This document shows positions 46,313 through 56,055 of a stretch of DNA of 64,000 nt, one piece after another. Position numbers and translations under genes: made by a program. The first letter of the stretch is position 1; the number at the start of each line of letters is the position of its first letter. Location: positions 124,001 to 188,000 of the forward strand of contig JAAWWE010000003.1 of assembly GCA_021404525.1 (NCBI GenBank), read 5' to 3'. The DNA comes from Rhodobiaceae bacterium. Its GTDB lineage: Bacteria; Pseudomonadota; Alphaproteobacteria; Parvibaculales; Parvibaculaceae. The notes beneath the pieces are model-generated. The model worked only from the letters and a program-made list of their open reading frames with translations. It searched no databases and was not told the origin of the DNA.

Positions 46313-47162
46313 ATGTTTGGCTGATTTCTACGCGGTTGTCTTTGGTAACAGTCACCTCGAAGCCGGGCGACAGAGAAAGGTTTTTTCCATTTGTGACCTT
46401 TCCGCTTTTTACATCAAACCGGTAGCCATGCCAGGGGCAGGTTATGCATCCCTGGTTGTCGACTGGGACGTCTGACAATGGAGCGAGCATGTGAGGGCAT
46501 TCTGCGCTATAGGCGTGAAGCGCATCGTCAATTCTGACAATGTTGACGGGTTTCCCGGCGAGTTCGATCGTAAGGGGCAGATGGGCGTTAAGCGCCTCAA
46601 GGTCACCCAGGTCAATCAGCGGTTCTTCGGCTGTCTGGTTGGGCGCGGTTTTGGCATCTAGCGCCGCCTGCCGCTCCACCATCATGCGTTCATCTTCATC
46701 CCAGAGGGTTTCATAGAGGCCAAGCATGAGCCCACCGAGCTTGGCGGCGCCGTCTTCATCGACATTTGGAATATGAAACTCGACCTTGATCTGGGTTTTT
46801 CGTTCATCGACTTTGGTAAAATGCGTCCAGATCTCCATGCCTGGCAGGCCGCCTGCCAGTGTCCGTGACACATATCGGCTGTTTGGCCTGTCGACAACAA
46901 GCTCAATCAGGGTTTCCTGGCTTGTTTCCTGTGGCACGCCTTTTGTGCGCGCCCGCCAGCCCCATTCACCCGCATCTTCCAACTCCAGTGAGGAAAAGCT
47001 TGAATCATGTAGATGGGGGAGATGCTCCCAATCCAGGACATTTTCCCATGCGCGGGCGAGGTTTGCGTCAATTACGCGCTCATACACAGCGGCGACCCGC
47101 ATGGGCAGGTTGTTTGGGTTGTGCTTTTGAGCATCTTTCTGAACGGGACCGGTGTCAGGCAT
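46311..47162 (-). CDS. SRPBCC-Rieske [2Fe-2S] protein, apparently permuted Rieske oxygenase
   Basis: N-terminal ENVLDWEHLPHLH (DxxHxxxxH); C-terminal CPHMLAPLSDVPVDNQGCITCPWHGY (CxH-x17-CxxH). Confidence 0.82.
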   Translation of the reverse strand: MPDTGPVQKDAQKHNPNNLPMRVAAVYERVIDANLARAWENVLDWEHLPHLHDSSFSSLELEDAGEWGWRARTKGVPQETSQETLIELVVDRPNSRYVSRTLAGGLPGMEIWTHFTKVDERKTQIKVEFHIPNVDEDGAAKLGGLMLGLYETLWDEDERMMVERQAALDAKTAPNQTAEEPLIDLGDLEALNAHLPLTIELAGKPVNIVRIDDALHAYSAECPHMLAPLSDVPVDNQGCITCPWHGYRFDVKSGKVTNGKNLSLSPGFEVTVTKDNRVEISQT

Positions 47163-47163
47163 T

Positions 47164-48720
47164 TTAGGGTCTCATTGTGGTGAGGTAGGGACCAAGGGTC
47201 AGTTCGCGACCATTCTGCGCCCAATCCAACCACTCGACGAGGCGCGGCCGTGTTTCCCGTGGATCGATGAGTTCATGAACCGAAAATCCTTCGGCCCGTG
47301 GGAAAGGAGATTGAGAGGCGGCAAGCTTTGCCTCAATTTCCGCTCTGAGGGCTTCTGGATCTTCCGCTTCGGCGATCTGACGCGCAAACGCGACCGCGAC
47401 GCCGCCTTCCACCGGAAGTGCGCCCGTTGCGGCCGATGGCCAGGAAAGGACAAAGCCGTCGGGTGCGAAATGGGCAGCGCCAGCAACACCAAAAACTTTG
47501 TGAACAATAACGGATGCCCATGGCACCCGGCTTTGCATCACGGCAGCGATTGCCTCTGTGCCATAACGAATGGTGCCTGCCTTTTCGGACGCTGAGCCGA
47601 TCATGAAGCCAGGCTCATCGACGAAGGAAAGTACCGGCAGACTAAATGTATTGCACATATCGACGAAGCGCCGAAGCTTCTGCGCTGCTTCAGCTGTCAT
47701 GGCGCCGGCATAGTACATGCAGTCATTGCCGATGACGCCGACTGCGTGGCCGTTCAGGCGCGCAAGGCCGGTAATCAGCGATGGGCCGTACTTTTTTGTC
47801 ATTTCAAAGAAGCTGCCCTGGTCAACAACAGCTTTCAGGATTTTCCGCATTTGGAAAGGCTTGCGCCGATCGCGGGGTACGATGTCGATTAGCGCCTCTT
47901 CCATCCGTTCGGGATCATCTTGTGGGGGGATGAAAGGCGGCAGCTGCCAGACATTGTCGGGCATGTAGGAAAGGAATCGGGCGATTTCGTCCAATGCGGC
48001 TTCTTCGTCTTTGGCCACATTGTCTACGACGCCACTTTTTGTGTGTATGTCTGGACCACCCAGTTCTTCCTTGGTCAGGTCTTCGTTGAGGGCGCGTTTG
48101 ACGACTTGAGGCCCGGCGATCAGAACCTGCGCATTGCGGGCCATGACGGTAAAGTGCGCACCGACAAGCCGGGCGGCTGGCATGCCCGCAACGGGCCCGA
48201 GCGCAGCCGTGGCGACGGGAACCGTGCCAATGACCTTGGCGATTGATTGGAAGCGTGAGCGTCCATAGACAGGATCGCCAGTGGGGCGGGAGGGTTTGTT
48301 GCCGCCAGAGCCGGCGACAGAACCGCCGCCACCTTCGTGCAGGCGGATAAGCGGCACTTTGTAGTCAATGGCGACGTCTTCCGCGTAGACGCTTTTGCGC
48401 AGGCCTGCCGGATTGGGCGACCCGCCCTTAAGTGTAAAATCCTCTCCGCCAATTATGACACGTCGTCCATTCACTTTGGCAAAGCCCAGCACATAGTTGG
48501 CGGGCTGCAGGTTCTTCAAGCTGCCGTCATCATTGAATTCTGGTACGCCGGCGCCTTCGCCGAGTTCTTTGAAGCTACCTGTGTCCGCCAGGTGAGAGAT
48601 GCGCTCACGGATGGTCAGGCGCCCCTTGTCGTGCTGCCGTTTGACCCCCTCCGAGCCGCCCTGCTGCTTGGCGAAGTTTCGGCGGGTCTTGATTTCCTCG
48701 GCTTCTTTTTCCCAGCTCAT
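47164..48720 (-). CDS. Acyl-CoA carboxylase beta subunit (carboxyltransferase)
   Basis: GGSEGVKRQHDKGRLTIRERISHLADTGSF; CMYYAGAMTAEAAQKLRRFVDMCNTFSLPVLSFVDEPGFMIG. Confidence 0.9.
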   Translation of the reverse strand: MSWEKEAEEIKTRRNFAKQQGGSEGVKRQHDKGRLTIRERISHLADTGSFKELGEGAGVPEFNDDGSLKNLQPANYVLGFAKVNGRRVIIGGEDFTLKGGSPNPAGLRKSVYAEDVAIDYKVPLIRLHEGGGGSVAGSGGNKPSRPTGDPVYGRSRFQSIAKVIGTVPVATAALGPVAGMPAARLVGAHFTVMARNAQVLIAGPQVVKRALNEDLTKEELGGPDIHTKSGVVDNVAKDEEAALDEIARFLSYMPDNVWQLPPFIPPQDDPERMEEALIDIVPRDRRKPFQMRKILKAVVDQGSFFEMTKKYGPSLITGLARLNGHAVGVIGNDCMYYAGAMTAEAAQKLRRFVDMCNTFSLPVLSFVDEPGFMIGSASEKAGTIRYGTEAIAAVMQSRVPWASVIVHKVFGVAGAAHFAPDGFVLSWPSAATGALPVEGGVAVAFARQIAEAEDPEALRAEIEAKLAASQSPFPRAEGFSVHELIDPRETRPRLVEWLDWAQNGRELTLGPYLTTMRP

Positions 48721-48851
48721 GGGTGGGTTCTTCCTTCCTGAGATTTCTTCAATCTTCTAGTGTGGCAAACCCTAACCGAAATCGGCCAAAAATCTATGGG
48801 GTAGACACCTTCAGGCTGGCCTTTCCGGCATCAATAAGAAATGATCGGCCT

Positions 48852-49208
48852 ATGACTATTGAAGAATTATCCCCGCAAGACCTCCTGTCGGCCCTGGCGA
48901 CCTACCTTGAAAAAGAAATTTCTGGCGCGACGCCTATCGGCGCCGTTCTGAAGTTCGAGTATCCGGAGGGTGGGTGTCTGGTTATTGATGGAACAGAGAG
49001 CGGTAACCGGATTTCGCAGAATAACGAAGACGCTGATTGTGTTGTATCGCTGCCGCTTGCGACCCATGCCGAGATGCTTCGATTTGAGCTTGATCAGACA
49101 AGCGCCTTTCGGGAGGGGCGGATGCGGATACAAGGGAACATAGCCGTGGCGCTCAAACTTGGGCCCTTGATATCTCACGCGTTTCGTTTTCCTGGGGAGG
49201 AAGCCTGA
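48852..49208 (+). CDS. SCP2 sterol-binding domain protein
   Basis: VLKFEYPEGGCLVIDGTESGNRISQNNEDADCVVSLPLATHAEMLRFELDQTSAFREGRMRIQGNIAVALKL. Confidence 0.78.
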   Translation: MTIEELSPQDLLSALATYLEKEISGATPIGAVLKFEYPEGGCLVIDGTESGNRISQNNEDADCVVSLPLATHAEMLRFELDQTSAFREGRMRIQGNIAVALKLGPLISHAFRFPGEEA

Positions 49209-50167
49209 TGGGGATTTTTGTTGAGACGCCCGATCTTGCCTGTCCGCCAGGCGGGGTTCCTGGGTGGTTTGTCTGTCCAGATGGATCTCGCATGCGGACA
49301 ATGGTTTGGTCGCCGGATCACGCGTCAACGCCTTGTCGCGGGACGATTGTGCTCGCGAGCGGGCGGACAGAATTCATTGAGAAGTATTTTGAAGTTATTG
49401 CCTCCTTCCTTGAACGCGGTTTTGCCGTAGCTACATTTGACTGGCGTGGGCAGGGATTGTCAGAACGGATGCTGGATGATCCGCGCAAGGGTCATGTCGA
49501 CAAATTTTCGACTTTTGACGCAGATTTTATCGCCTTTATGCAAGAGGTCGTCGAGCCTCTCTTGCCAGCGCCCTATATCGGTGTTGGGCATTCTATGGGC
49601 GGAAATCTTATGCTCCGCGCAGGACACAACCTGCCCAACAGGTTTGCGGGGATTGTCCTCAGTGCGCCCATGCTGGGCCTTAATGTTGGAAGCCCGTTGC
49701 AAGAAAAAGTTACCCGCTGGTTGGTGTCGTTTCTCAATCTGCTGGGCAAGCATGCCAGCTTTGCACCCGGAGGCGGACCAAAGGCGGTCGACGAAGAAGT
49801 GTTTGAAGAAAACATCGTTACATCGGACCCTGATCGGCATGCGCGGCAACAGGTTGTTGTTGGCAAGGCTCCCAGCCTTGGCTTGGGCAGTCCGACAGTT
49901 GGATGGGTTCATCAGGCCTTTAAATCAGTCGATCAAGTAGCCAATCCTGCTTATCTCGCAAAAATCACGACACCCGTGCTGCTGTTTGAAGCCGGAGCGG
50001 ACAAATTGGTCCGTGGTGGGTCTATTCGACAAATCACGGAAGGGTTGCCTAACGGAGAATATGTGCTGGTCGAGGGGGCTGAGCACGAAATCCTGATGGA
50101 GCAGGATCAGTATCAGCAAGTCTTCTGGACGGCTTTTGATGCGTTTGCTGGCCGTGTTTTGAACTAG
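49208..50167 (+). CDS. Alpha/beta hydrolase (lysophospholipase/monoacylglycerol lipase-like)
   Basis: FDWRGQGLSER, YIGVGHSMGGNLMLR, GAEHEILME; complete Ser-Asp-His. Confidence 0.87.
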   Translation: MGIFVETPDLACPPGGVPGWFVCPDGSRMRTMVWSPDHASTPCRGTIVLASGRTEFIEKYFEVIASFLERGFAVATFDWRGQGLSERMLDDPRKGHVDKFSTFDADFIAFMQEVVEPLLPAPYIGVGHSMGGNLMLRAGHNLPNRFAGIVLSAPMLGLNVGSPLQEKVTRWLVSFLNLLGKHASFAPGGGPKAVDEEVFEENIVTSDPDRHARQQVVVGKAPSLGLGSPTVGWVHQAFKSVDQVANPAYLAKITTPVLLFEAGADKLVRGGSIRQITEGLPNGEYVLVEGAEHEILMEQDQYQQVFWTAFDAFAGRVLN

Positions 50168-50182
50168 CCCAGCGGGTGGCCG

Positions 50183-51004
50183 TCAGTCTAAGCGCGAGAG
50201 TATTGTCAGCGCTTCTGCATGCACGCGTTTGTCGCCGGCTGCGATGATGCGTCCGCCATTCTGGGCGTCGCCGCCGTGCCAGTTTGTAACAATGCCCCCT
50301 GCGCCTTCCACAATGGGTATGAGGGCCTGGATGTCATAAGGCTGCATTGAAGCCTCAATGACCAGATCTGCATGACCCGCTGCAATCAGGCAGTAGAAAT
50401 AGCAATCTGTGCCATAGCGGGTGAGGCGGGCTTTGTTGCGCACGTCAGTAAAGGCCTCCAGCTCACCTGCTTCGACAAACATCGCAGGGTCGGTACAGCC
50501 AAGAATGGCGTCCGAGAGGATTGCGCAGCTTCTCGTGGAGAGCTTTTTTTGCTGTCCATCTCGAAGGAATTCTGCGTGTCCCGGGCGGCCAACAAACCGC
50601 TCGCCGGTATACGGTTGATCCATAACGCCCACCACCGGGTATTCGCCATCATTCAACGCGATCAGAGTACCCCACAAGGGCACACCTGAGATGAAACTCC
50701 GTGTGCCGTCAATCGGATCCAGGACCCATTTGAATGGAGATGTGCCAGCTTTTTCCCCGTGTTCTTCGCCGAGAATGCCGTGGTCAGGATAGTGGTTTTC
50801 GATGAGCGCGCGGATCGCCGTCTCAGCATCGCGGTCTGCAATCGTCACCGGGTCAAAATCGCTCCCATCAAGCTTATTGTCGACGCCCAGTTCAGAGCGG
50901 AAGTGCTTGAGCGTCACATCAGCTGCTGCATGAGCAAGCGTGCAGGCGAACTCTGCGAGCGCGATGGCTTCGTCATTGGAAAGGGAGCTAGGTGCGTTGG
51001 TCAT
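50183..51004 (-). CDS. hisN: Inositol monophosphatase family / histidinol-phosphatase
   Basis: ILGEEHGEKAGTSPFKWVLDPIDGTRSFISGVPLWGTLIAL. Confidence 0.85.
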   Translation of the reverse strand: MTNAPSSLSNDEAIALAEFACTLAHAAADVTLKHFRSELGVDNKLDGSDFDPVTIADRDAETAIRALIENHYPDHGILGEEHGEKAGTSPFKWVLDPIDGTRSFISGVPLWGTLIALNDGEYPVVGVMDQPYTGERFVGRPGHAEFLRDGQQKKLSTRSCAILSDAILGCTDPAMFVEAGELEAFTDVRNKARLTRYGTDCYFYCLIAAGHADLVIEASMQPYDIQALIPIVEGAGGIVTNWHGGDAQNGGRIIAAGDKRVHAEALTILSRLD

Positions 51005-51070
51005 GAGCGATCCTCTGCAAACAGATGCTCATGACTTACGCTAGGCTTGAGGGGAGGGCAAGCGCAGAGC

Positions 51071-52924
51071 CTAACCCGCAGCGCGCTCTGCCTTTTTCCG
51101 CTCATTTGGGTCGAGATGGCGTTTGCGGATACGGATTGATTCCGGTGTTACCTCTACGAGCTCGTCGGTATCGATATAGGCAATCGCCTGTTCGAGTGTG
51201 AGGCGGCGTGGCGGTGTCAGCTTAACGGCATCATCTTTACCGGAAGCACGCATGTTTGTGAGCTGCTTGGCTTTCAGCGGATTGACGATCAGATCATCTG
51301 GGCGCGCGTTTTCGCCAATCACCATTCCTTCGTACACTTTCTCGCCTGATGTGATGAAGAGGAAGCCTCGGTCTTCGAGGTTCCAGAGGGCGAAAGGTAC
51401 GGCGTCACCAGCGCCATTGGAGACAAGGACACCATTGCGGCGGCCTTCGACCGCTCCGCGATAGTCGCCATATTCTTTAAAGACACGGTACATGATGCCC
51501 GTCCCTCTTGTGTCGGTCAGGAATTCTCCGTGATAGCCGATGAGGCCGCGAGAGGGGGCATCGAACAGGATGCGTGTTTTGCCGCCACCTGTTGGGCGCA
51601 TGTCAGTCATTTCGCCTTTGCGTTCGGCGAGTTTTTCAATAACGACGCCGGCATAGTCGTCATCCACATCGACGGTGACTTCTTCGATGGGTTCCTGGCG
51701 TTCCCCATTCGGGCCCTCGCGGAAAATCACCTGCGGTCGGCTGATGGAAAGCTCGTAGCCCTCGCGGCGCATGGTCTCGATCAACACGCCGAGCTGCAGC
51801 TCGCCGCGGCCTGCTACATCAAAGGCGTCCTTGGAGTCCGTGTCGCGTACCTGGATGGCTACATTGCCTTCCGCTTCAGCCATCAGCCGCTCGCGGATGA
51901 CGCGTGATTGAACTTTGGATCCTTCGCGACCTGCCAGCGGGCTGTCATTGATGCCGAAGAGCACCGATAGGGTTGGCGGATCAATGGGCAGAGCGCTCAG
52001 CGGCTCGCTGATTGATGGATCTGCAATTGTGTCTGCGACCGTTGCGAGTTCGAGCCCCGCAATTGCGACAATGTCACCTGCGCGTGCTTCCTCAACCGGT
52101 TCGCGTGAGAGGCCCCGAACGGCGAGAACGCGGGTGATCCGGCCCTTCTCGGCAATGCCTGCGCCGCTTCTCAGCGCTGAGACGGACATGTTCGGTTTAG
52201 CGATCCCTTTTTCGATCCGTCCGGTCAGAATGCGACCGAGATAGGGGTCGCGCTCGATTGTGGTCACCAGCATGGCGAATGGTTCATCGCTTGCGCCATT
52301 AGTAAGCGCTTCTGGAGGCTCCACGTGGTCCAGAATTTTGCGGAAGAGCGGCAGTAGGCCCTGCTCTCTGGCGTCAGCTGCATCCAGGTCTTCAGTCGCC
52401 CAGCCCTGTTTGGCTGAGGCATAGATGATCGGGAAATCGAGTTGCTCGTCCGACGCATCCAGAGCGGCAAAGAGATCAAATACTTCGTCATGAACCCAGT
52501 CTGGCCGCGCGTCTGGCTTGTCAGCCTTGTTGATAACCACCAAAGGCTTCAGTCCCAGGGCAAGCGCCTTTGAGAGCACGAATTTGGTCTGAGGCATTGG
52601 GCCTTCAGCGGCATCGACCAGTAGGACCACGCCGTCCACCATGGAGAGGATACGCTCTACCTCGCCGCCAAAGTCGGCGTGGCCTGGCGTATCGACAATA
52701 TTGATGCGTGTCTCGTCACCGCCTTCTGGAGGGGTCCAGGTGACGCTGGTAGTCTTGGCCAAGATAGTGATGCCGCGTTCGCGTTCCAGATCATTGGAAT
52801 CCATGACCCGCTCGGCCACGTCCTGATTGGCCCGAAAAGCCCCGGATTGCTTGAGGAGTTCGTCAACAAGGGTGGTCTTCCCGTGGTCAACGTGGGCGAT
52901 GATGGCAATATTACGAAGCGGCAT
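51071..52924 (-). CDS. typA: Translational GTPase TypA/BipA
   Basis: [61 protein letters not shown]. Confidence 0.95.
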   Translation of the reverse strand: MPLRNIAIIAHVDHGKTTLVDELLKQSGAFRANQDVAERVMDSNDLERERGITILAKTTSVTWTPPEGGDETRINIVDTPGHADFGGEVERILSMVDGVVLLVDAAEGPMPQTKFVLSKALALGLKPLVVINKADKPDARPDWVHDEVFDLFAALDASDEQLDFPIIYASAKQGWATEDLDAADAREQGLLPLFRKILDHVEPPEALTNGASDEPFAMLVTTIERDPYLGRILTGRIEKGIAKPNMSVSALRSGAGIAEKGRITRVLAVRGLSREPVEEARAGDIVAIAGLELATVADTIADPSISEPLSALPIDPPTLSVLFGINDSPLAGREGSKVQSRVIRERLMAEAEGNVAIQVRDTDSKDAFDVAGRGELQLGVLIETMRREGYELSISRPQVIFREGPNGERQEPIEEVTVDVDDDYAGVVIEKLAERKGEMTDMRPTGGGKTRILFDAPSRGLIGYHGEFLTDTRGTGIMYRVFKEYGDYRGAVEGRRNGVLVSNGAGDAVPFALWNLEDRGFLFITSGEKVYEGMVIGENARPDDLIVNPLKAKQLTNMRASGKDDAVKLTPPRRLTLEQAIAYIDTDELVEVTPESIRIRKRHLDPNERKKAERAAG

Positions 52925-53075
52925 GGCTGTCCTGTCAGGGCTGCTACAGCCCAAAAGAAGCAGCCCGCGGGCCTTGCGAGGCTCACGGGCTGTCGATCAC
53001 ATTTGCCGCCTTATACGCTGCTGCCGCCCCATGCTCAAGTGTAATGGAGCGACAGCGAAAGCTGCTGGTTAATCG

Positions 53076-53651
53076 TCAGTCTTTGCGGGCTTCCACTTCG
53101 ATCATGAGTTCGACGGTCTCACCAATCGCCGGTGCAGCATAGGCCATGCCAAAATCGGTGCGGTTAATCTCACCAGAGGCGGAGAAGCCAGCGACGATCT
53201 TGCTTGGATCGAAAGGGTGAGGTCCTTCCTGATTGAAGGTCACGTCCAGGGTTACTGGCTTGGTGACCCCCAAAAGCGTCAGGTCTCCGGTCAATTTCCC
53301 TGTATTTTCACCCGTCACCTCTACGGCAGTTGAGGTAAACGTCATGGTGGGAAACTCTTCAACATTGAAAAAGTCCGCTTTGCGGAGATGCTCGTCCCGG
53401 GCTTCGTTGGCTGAGTCCACGCTTGCTGTGTTGATTGTCACGGAAACGCTGCTAGCGGCTGGATCTGCTTGGTCAAACTCCAGCGTGCCGGAAATTTCCT
53501 TGAATTGGCCCAGTGTGTGTGAGAACCCCAGATGAGAGACCCGAAAGGCCGCATGTGCGTGGGTTTCATCGATTGTATAGCTTGCGGCGAATACGGCCGT
53601 TGGGGCCACGAGTGCTGCACTCAAGGCGACGGCGGCGAGTGTTGATTTCAT
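53076..53651 (-). CDS. YceI family periplasmic protein
   Basis: Signal peptide; YTIDETHAHAAFRVSHLGFSHTLGQFKEISGTLEFD. Confidence 0.9.
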   Translation of the reverse strand: MKSTLAAVALSAALVAPTAVFAASYTIDETHAHAAFRVSHLGFSHTLGQFKEISGTLEFDQADPAASSVSVTINTASVDSANEARDEHLRKADFFNVEEFPTMTFTSTAVEVTGENTGKLTGDLTLLGVTKPVTLDVTFNQEGPHPFDPSKIVAGFSASGEINRTDFGMAYAAPAIGETVELMIEVEARKD

Positions 53652-53732
53652 TGTCCTGCTCTCCCTATGTAAACTCACAATAACTGTAACATTGTGGCTC
53701 GAGAATGCGATCACAAGACTGAGAGAAAACTC

Positions 53733-54845
53733 TCAGGAGACCGCGGGCAGGGGGTCAGCGCTTTTTGAGGTTGTTGCCTCCTTTTTCTCACTCTCTAAAG
53801 AGAGATTTGAGAGAAACTGCTGGCTGCAGGCCTGCCAAGAAAAATTCATCGCATAGGCGCGGCAGGTGTCAGGATCTGCCTGTAAAGCTGCCAGACAAGC
53901 GGTTTTCAGGTCGTCATCAAGACGGCCAACAGGTGCGCCGCCGATGACATCCAGCGGGCCCTGTACAGGATAGGCAGCAACTGGGGTGCCGCTGGCGAGC
54001 GCTTCAATAAGGACAAGCCCGAATGTGTCTGTTTTGCTCGGAAACACAAAACAATCGGCTTCTGCATAGGCCTTTGCCAGTTCCTCGCCGAATAAGGCGC
54101 CGGCAAACTCTGTGGTTTGGTATTTTTTCCTCAAGAGATCGAGACGTGGACCCTCTCCCACAACTTTCTTTGTTCCGGGTAGATCCAGGTCTAGGAAGGC
54201 ATCAATGTTTTTTTCGACTGCTACGCGGCCGACATAGAGCCAGATTGGTTCCCGGCTTGCGGTTCCGGCTTTAGCCCCTTGTTTGGGTTTAAATAGGTTT
54301 GTGTCGACACCTCGCGACCAAAGACGAAGATTTTTGAAACCACGCCCTTCGAGCTCGCTGATCAAAAGGGGTGTTGCTGCCATCACAGCGCTGGCCGGTG
54401 CGTGAAACCGCCGGACCAGGGCGTAGGTCCAATTTTCGGGGATGCGAAAACGGGCGTGCAAGTATTCCGGAAAACGTGTGTGAAACGATGTTGTGAAAGA
54501 CCGTCTTTTCTTCAGGCAGTACCGCCGTGCCGCGAGCCCCAAGGGACCTTCTGTGGCGATGTGGATCGCGTCAGGCTGGAACTCTTCCAAGAGCGCTGCG
54601 ACGTGACGTTTTGCGCCAAGGGCGATGCGAATTTCCTTGTAGGTAGGAAGAGGGATCGTTCGGAACATGTCCGGGGTCAGATACATAATCTTGTGCCCCT
54701 GTTCTTCGAGCTCTTTTCCAAGCTGTTTGAGCGTACGAACCACTCCATTCACCTGTGGCGGGGCGGCGTCGGTGACGATCGCGATACGGAGCTCTGTAGT
54801 CTTGCGTTCGGCATTGTCGGACGAGATGTCGGTCATGAAATCCAT
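53733..54845 (-). CDS. GT4 family glycosyltransferase (Agt-like candidate)
   Basis: RIAIVTDAAPPQVNGVVRTLKQLGKELEEQGH; FPSKTDTFGLVLIEALASGTPVAAYPVQGPLDVI. Confidence 0.87.
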   Translation of the reverse strand: MDFMTDISSDNAERKTTELRIAIVTDAAPPQVNGVVRTLKQLGKELEEQGHKIMYLTPDMFRTIPLPTYKEIRIALGAKRHVAALLEEFQPDAIHIATEGPLGLAARRYCLKKRRSFTTSFHTRFPEYLHARFRIPENWTYALVRRFHAPASAVMAATPLLISELEGRGFKNLRLWSRGVDTNLFKPKQGAKAGTASREPIWLYVGRVAVEKNIDAFLDLDLPGTKKVVGEGPRLDLLRKKYQTTEFAGALFGEELAKAYAEADCFVFPSKTDTFGLVLIEALASGTPVAAYPVQGPLDVIGGAPVGRLDDDLKTACLAALQADPDTCRAYAMNFSWQACSQQFLSNLSLESEKKEATTSKSADPLPAVS

Positions 54846-54879
54846 TCTTCGGCTTTGTCTAGATAGGGCGTTTAGCGGC

Positions 54880-55719
54880 TCATGCCGCTTTTTCCGATGG
54901 GCTTTCAGGACCTGCTAACGAAGAGGTGAGACTAGGCTGCGTTGCGTCTCCGTCCTCCCAGGAAAAATTGTGCCACCTCACGATGGTCAAATGACCGGTC
55001 ATGTCTTCTGCTAACGCGGTGCAGCTTTCGACCCAATCGCCGTCATTGCAGTAAAGGATACCGTCTATCTCTCGCATCTCAGCGTGATGGATGTGGCCGC
55101 AGACCACACCATCGACACCGCGCTCTCGGGCTGCCCGTGCGACTGCTGTCTCAAAACTGGAAATATACTCAACAGCATTTTTTACCTTCTGCTTCAGGTA
55201 GGAAGAGAGCGACCAGTACGACATGCCAAATAGTCGGCGGGCATTGTGCAGCCAGTTGTTGAGGGCGAGAGCAATGCCATAGGCGCGGTCACCAAGGTGA
55301 GCAAGCCAATTTGCGTAGCGTACGACGCTGTCAAATTGATCGCCGTGGAGGACAAGTAGGTCGCGGCCGTCAGCTGTGCGATGAATGAACTCGTTGCCGA
55401 TATTGATCCCGGCAAAGTCGAGACCTGTATAGTCTCTTAACGCTTCGTCATGGTTGCCAGGAACGTAAATAACATTGGTGCCATGACGAACTTTGTGCAG
55501 GATTTCCTGAACCACGGCGTTGTGGCTCTCATGCCAAAACCAGGACCGCTTTATGCGCCATCCATCGATAATATCGCCGACCAGGTAGATGGTTTCAGCT
55601 TCATTGTTCCGGAGAAAATCCAGTAAGAGATCGGCTTTGCATCCGGGTGTGCCCAAGTGAATGTCGGATAGGAATAAAGTACGGTGCTGGGTGGGAGCGT
55701 TGGGACGAGGTGTTGCCAT
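54880..55719 (-). CDS. Calcineurin-like metallophosphoesterase (LpxH-like; PlcP candidate)
   Basis: FLSDIHLGTPGCKADLLLDFLRNNEAETIYLVGDIIDGW, VPGNHDEALRDY, GHIHHAEMREIDGILYCNDGDWVESCTAL. Confidence 0.85.
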   Translation of the reverse strand: MATPRPNAPTQHRTLFLSDIHLGTPGCKADLLLDFLRNNEAETIYLVGDIIDGWRIKRSWFWHESHNAVVQEILHKVRHGTNVIYVPGNHDEALRDYTGLDFAGINIGNEFIHRTADGRDLLVLHGDQFDSVVRYANWLAHLGDRAYGIALALNNWLHNARRLFGMSYWSLSSYLKQKVKNAVEYISSFETAVARAARERGVDGVVCGHIHHAEMREIDGILYCNDGDWVESCTALAEDMTGHLTIVRWHNFSWEDGDATQPSLTSSLAGPESPSEKAA

Positions 55720-55880
55720 AATACGCTCGAACGGGGTTTTCCGGCGGCGGGATGATGCTTGTTTCGGTGCGAGATGATTTGTTTTCGACGGTGTCTTTCG
55801 GTCTTTGAAAAACCCGAGCAGGGCGGGCGTTGACCAGGGTCGGTTTCGCCTTCTTTCTTTCTGAAGGCCGGTTTCGAGGT

Positions 55881-55898
55881 ATGTCATGCTGCCGTCAC
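55881..55898 (+). promoter_or_regulatory. Candidate Pho box
   Basis: ATGTCAT-GCTG-CCGTCAC: two 7-mers each one mismatch from CTGTCAT/CTGTCAC with 4-nt spacer. Confidence 0.4.
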
Positions 55899-56055
55899 AC
55901 TTTCCAATTTATTTGAAACAGGCGCCTATCTCGTGTGGTTTCTTTTGAGAATCAGAAGAGGGCTCTGTTCGACGGGGCGAGAATCCGTCTGCCTCATGAC
56001 TGTTTGATGTCGAAACGGTTAGACATTTGTGTAGGGTTAATTTGGGGGACGGAAG

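Noticed and set aside
54880-55719. Straight annotation as LpxH
   Set aside because: Fold matches, but adjacency to a GT4 glycosyltransferase and a lipid kinase makes PlcP more likely; left unnamed
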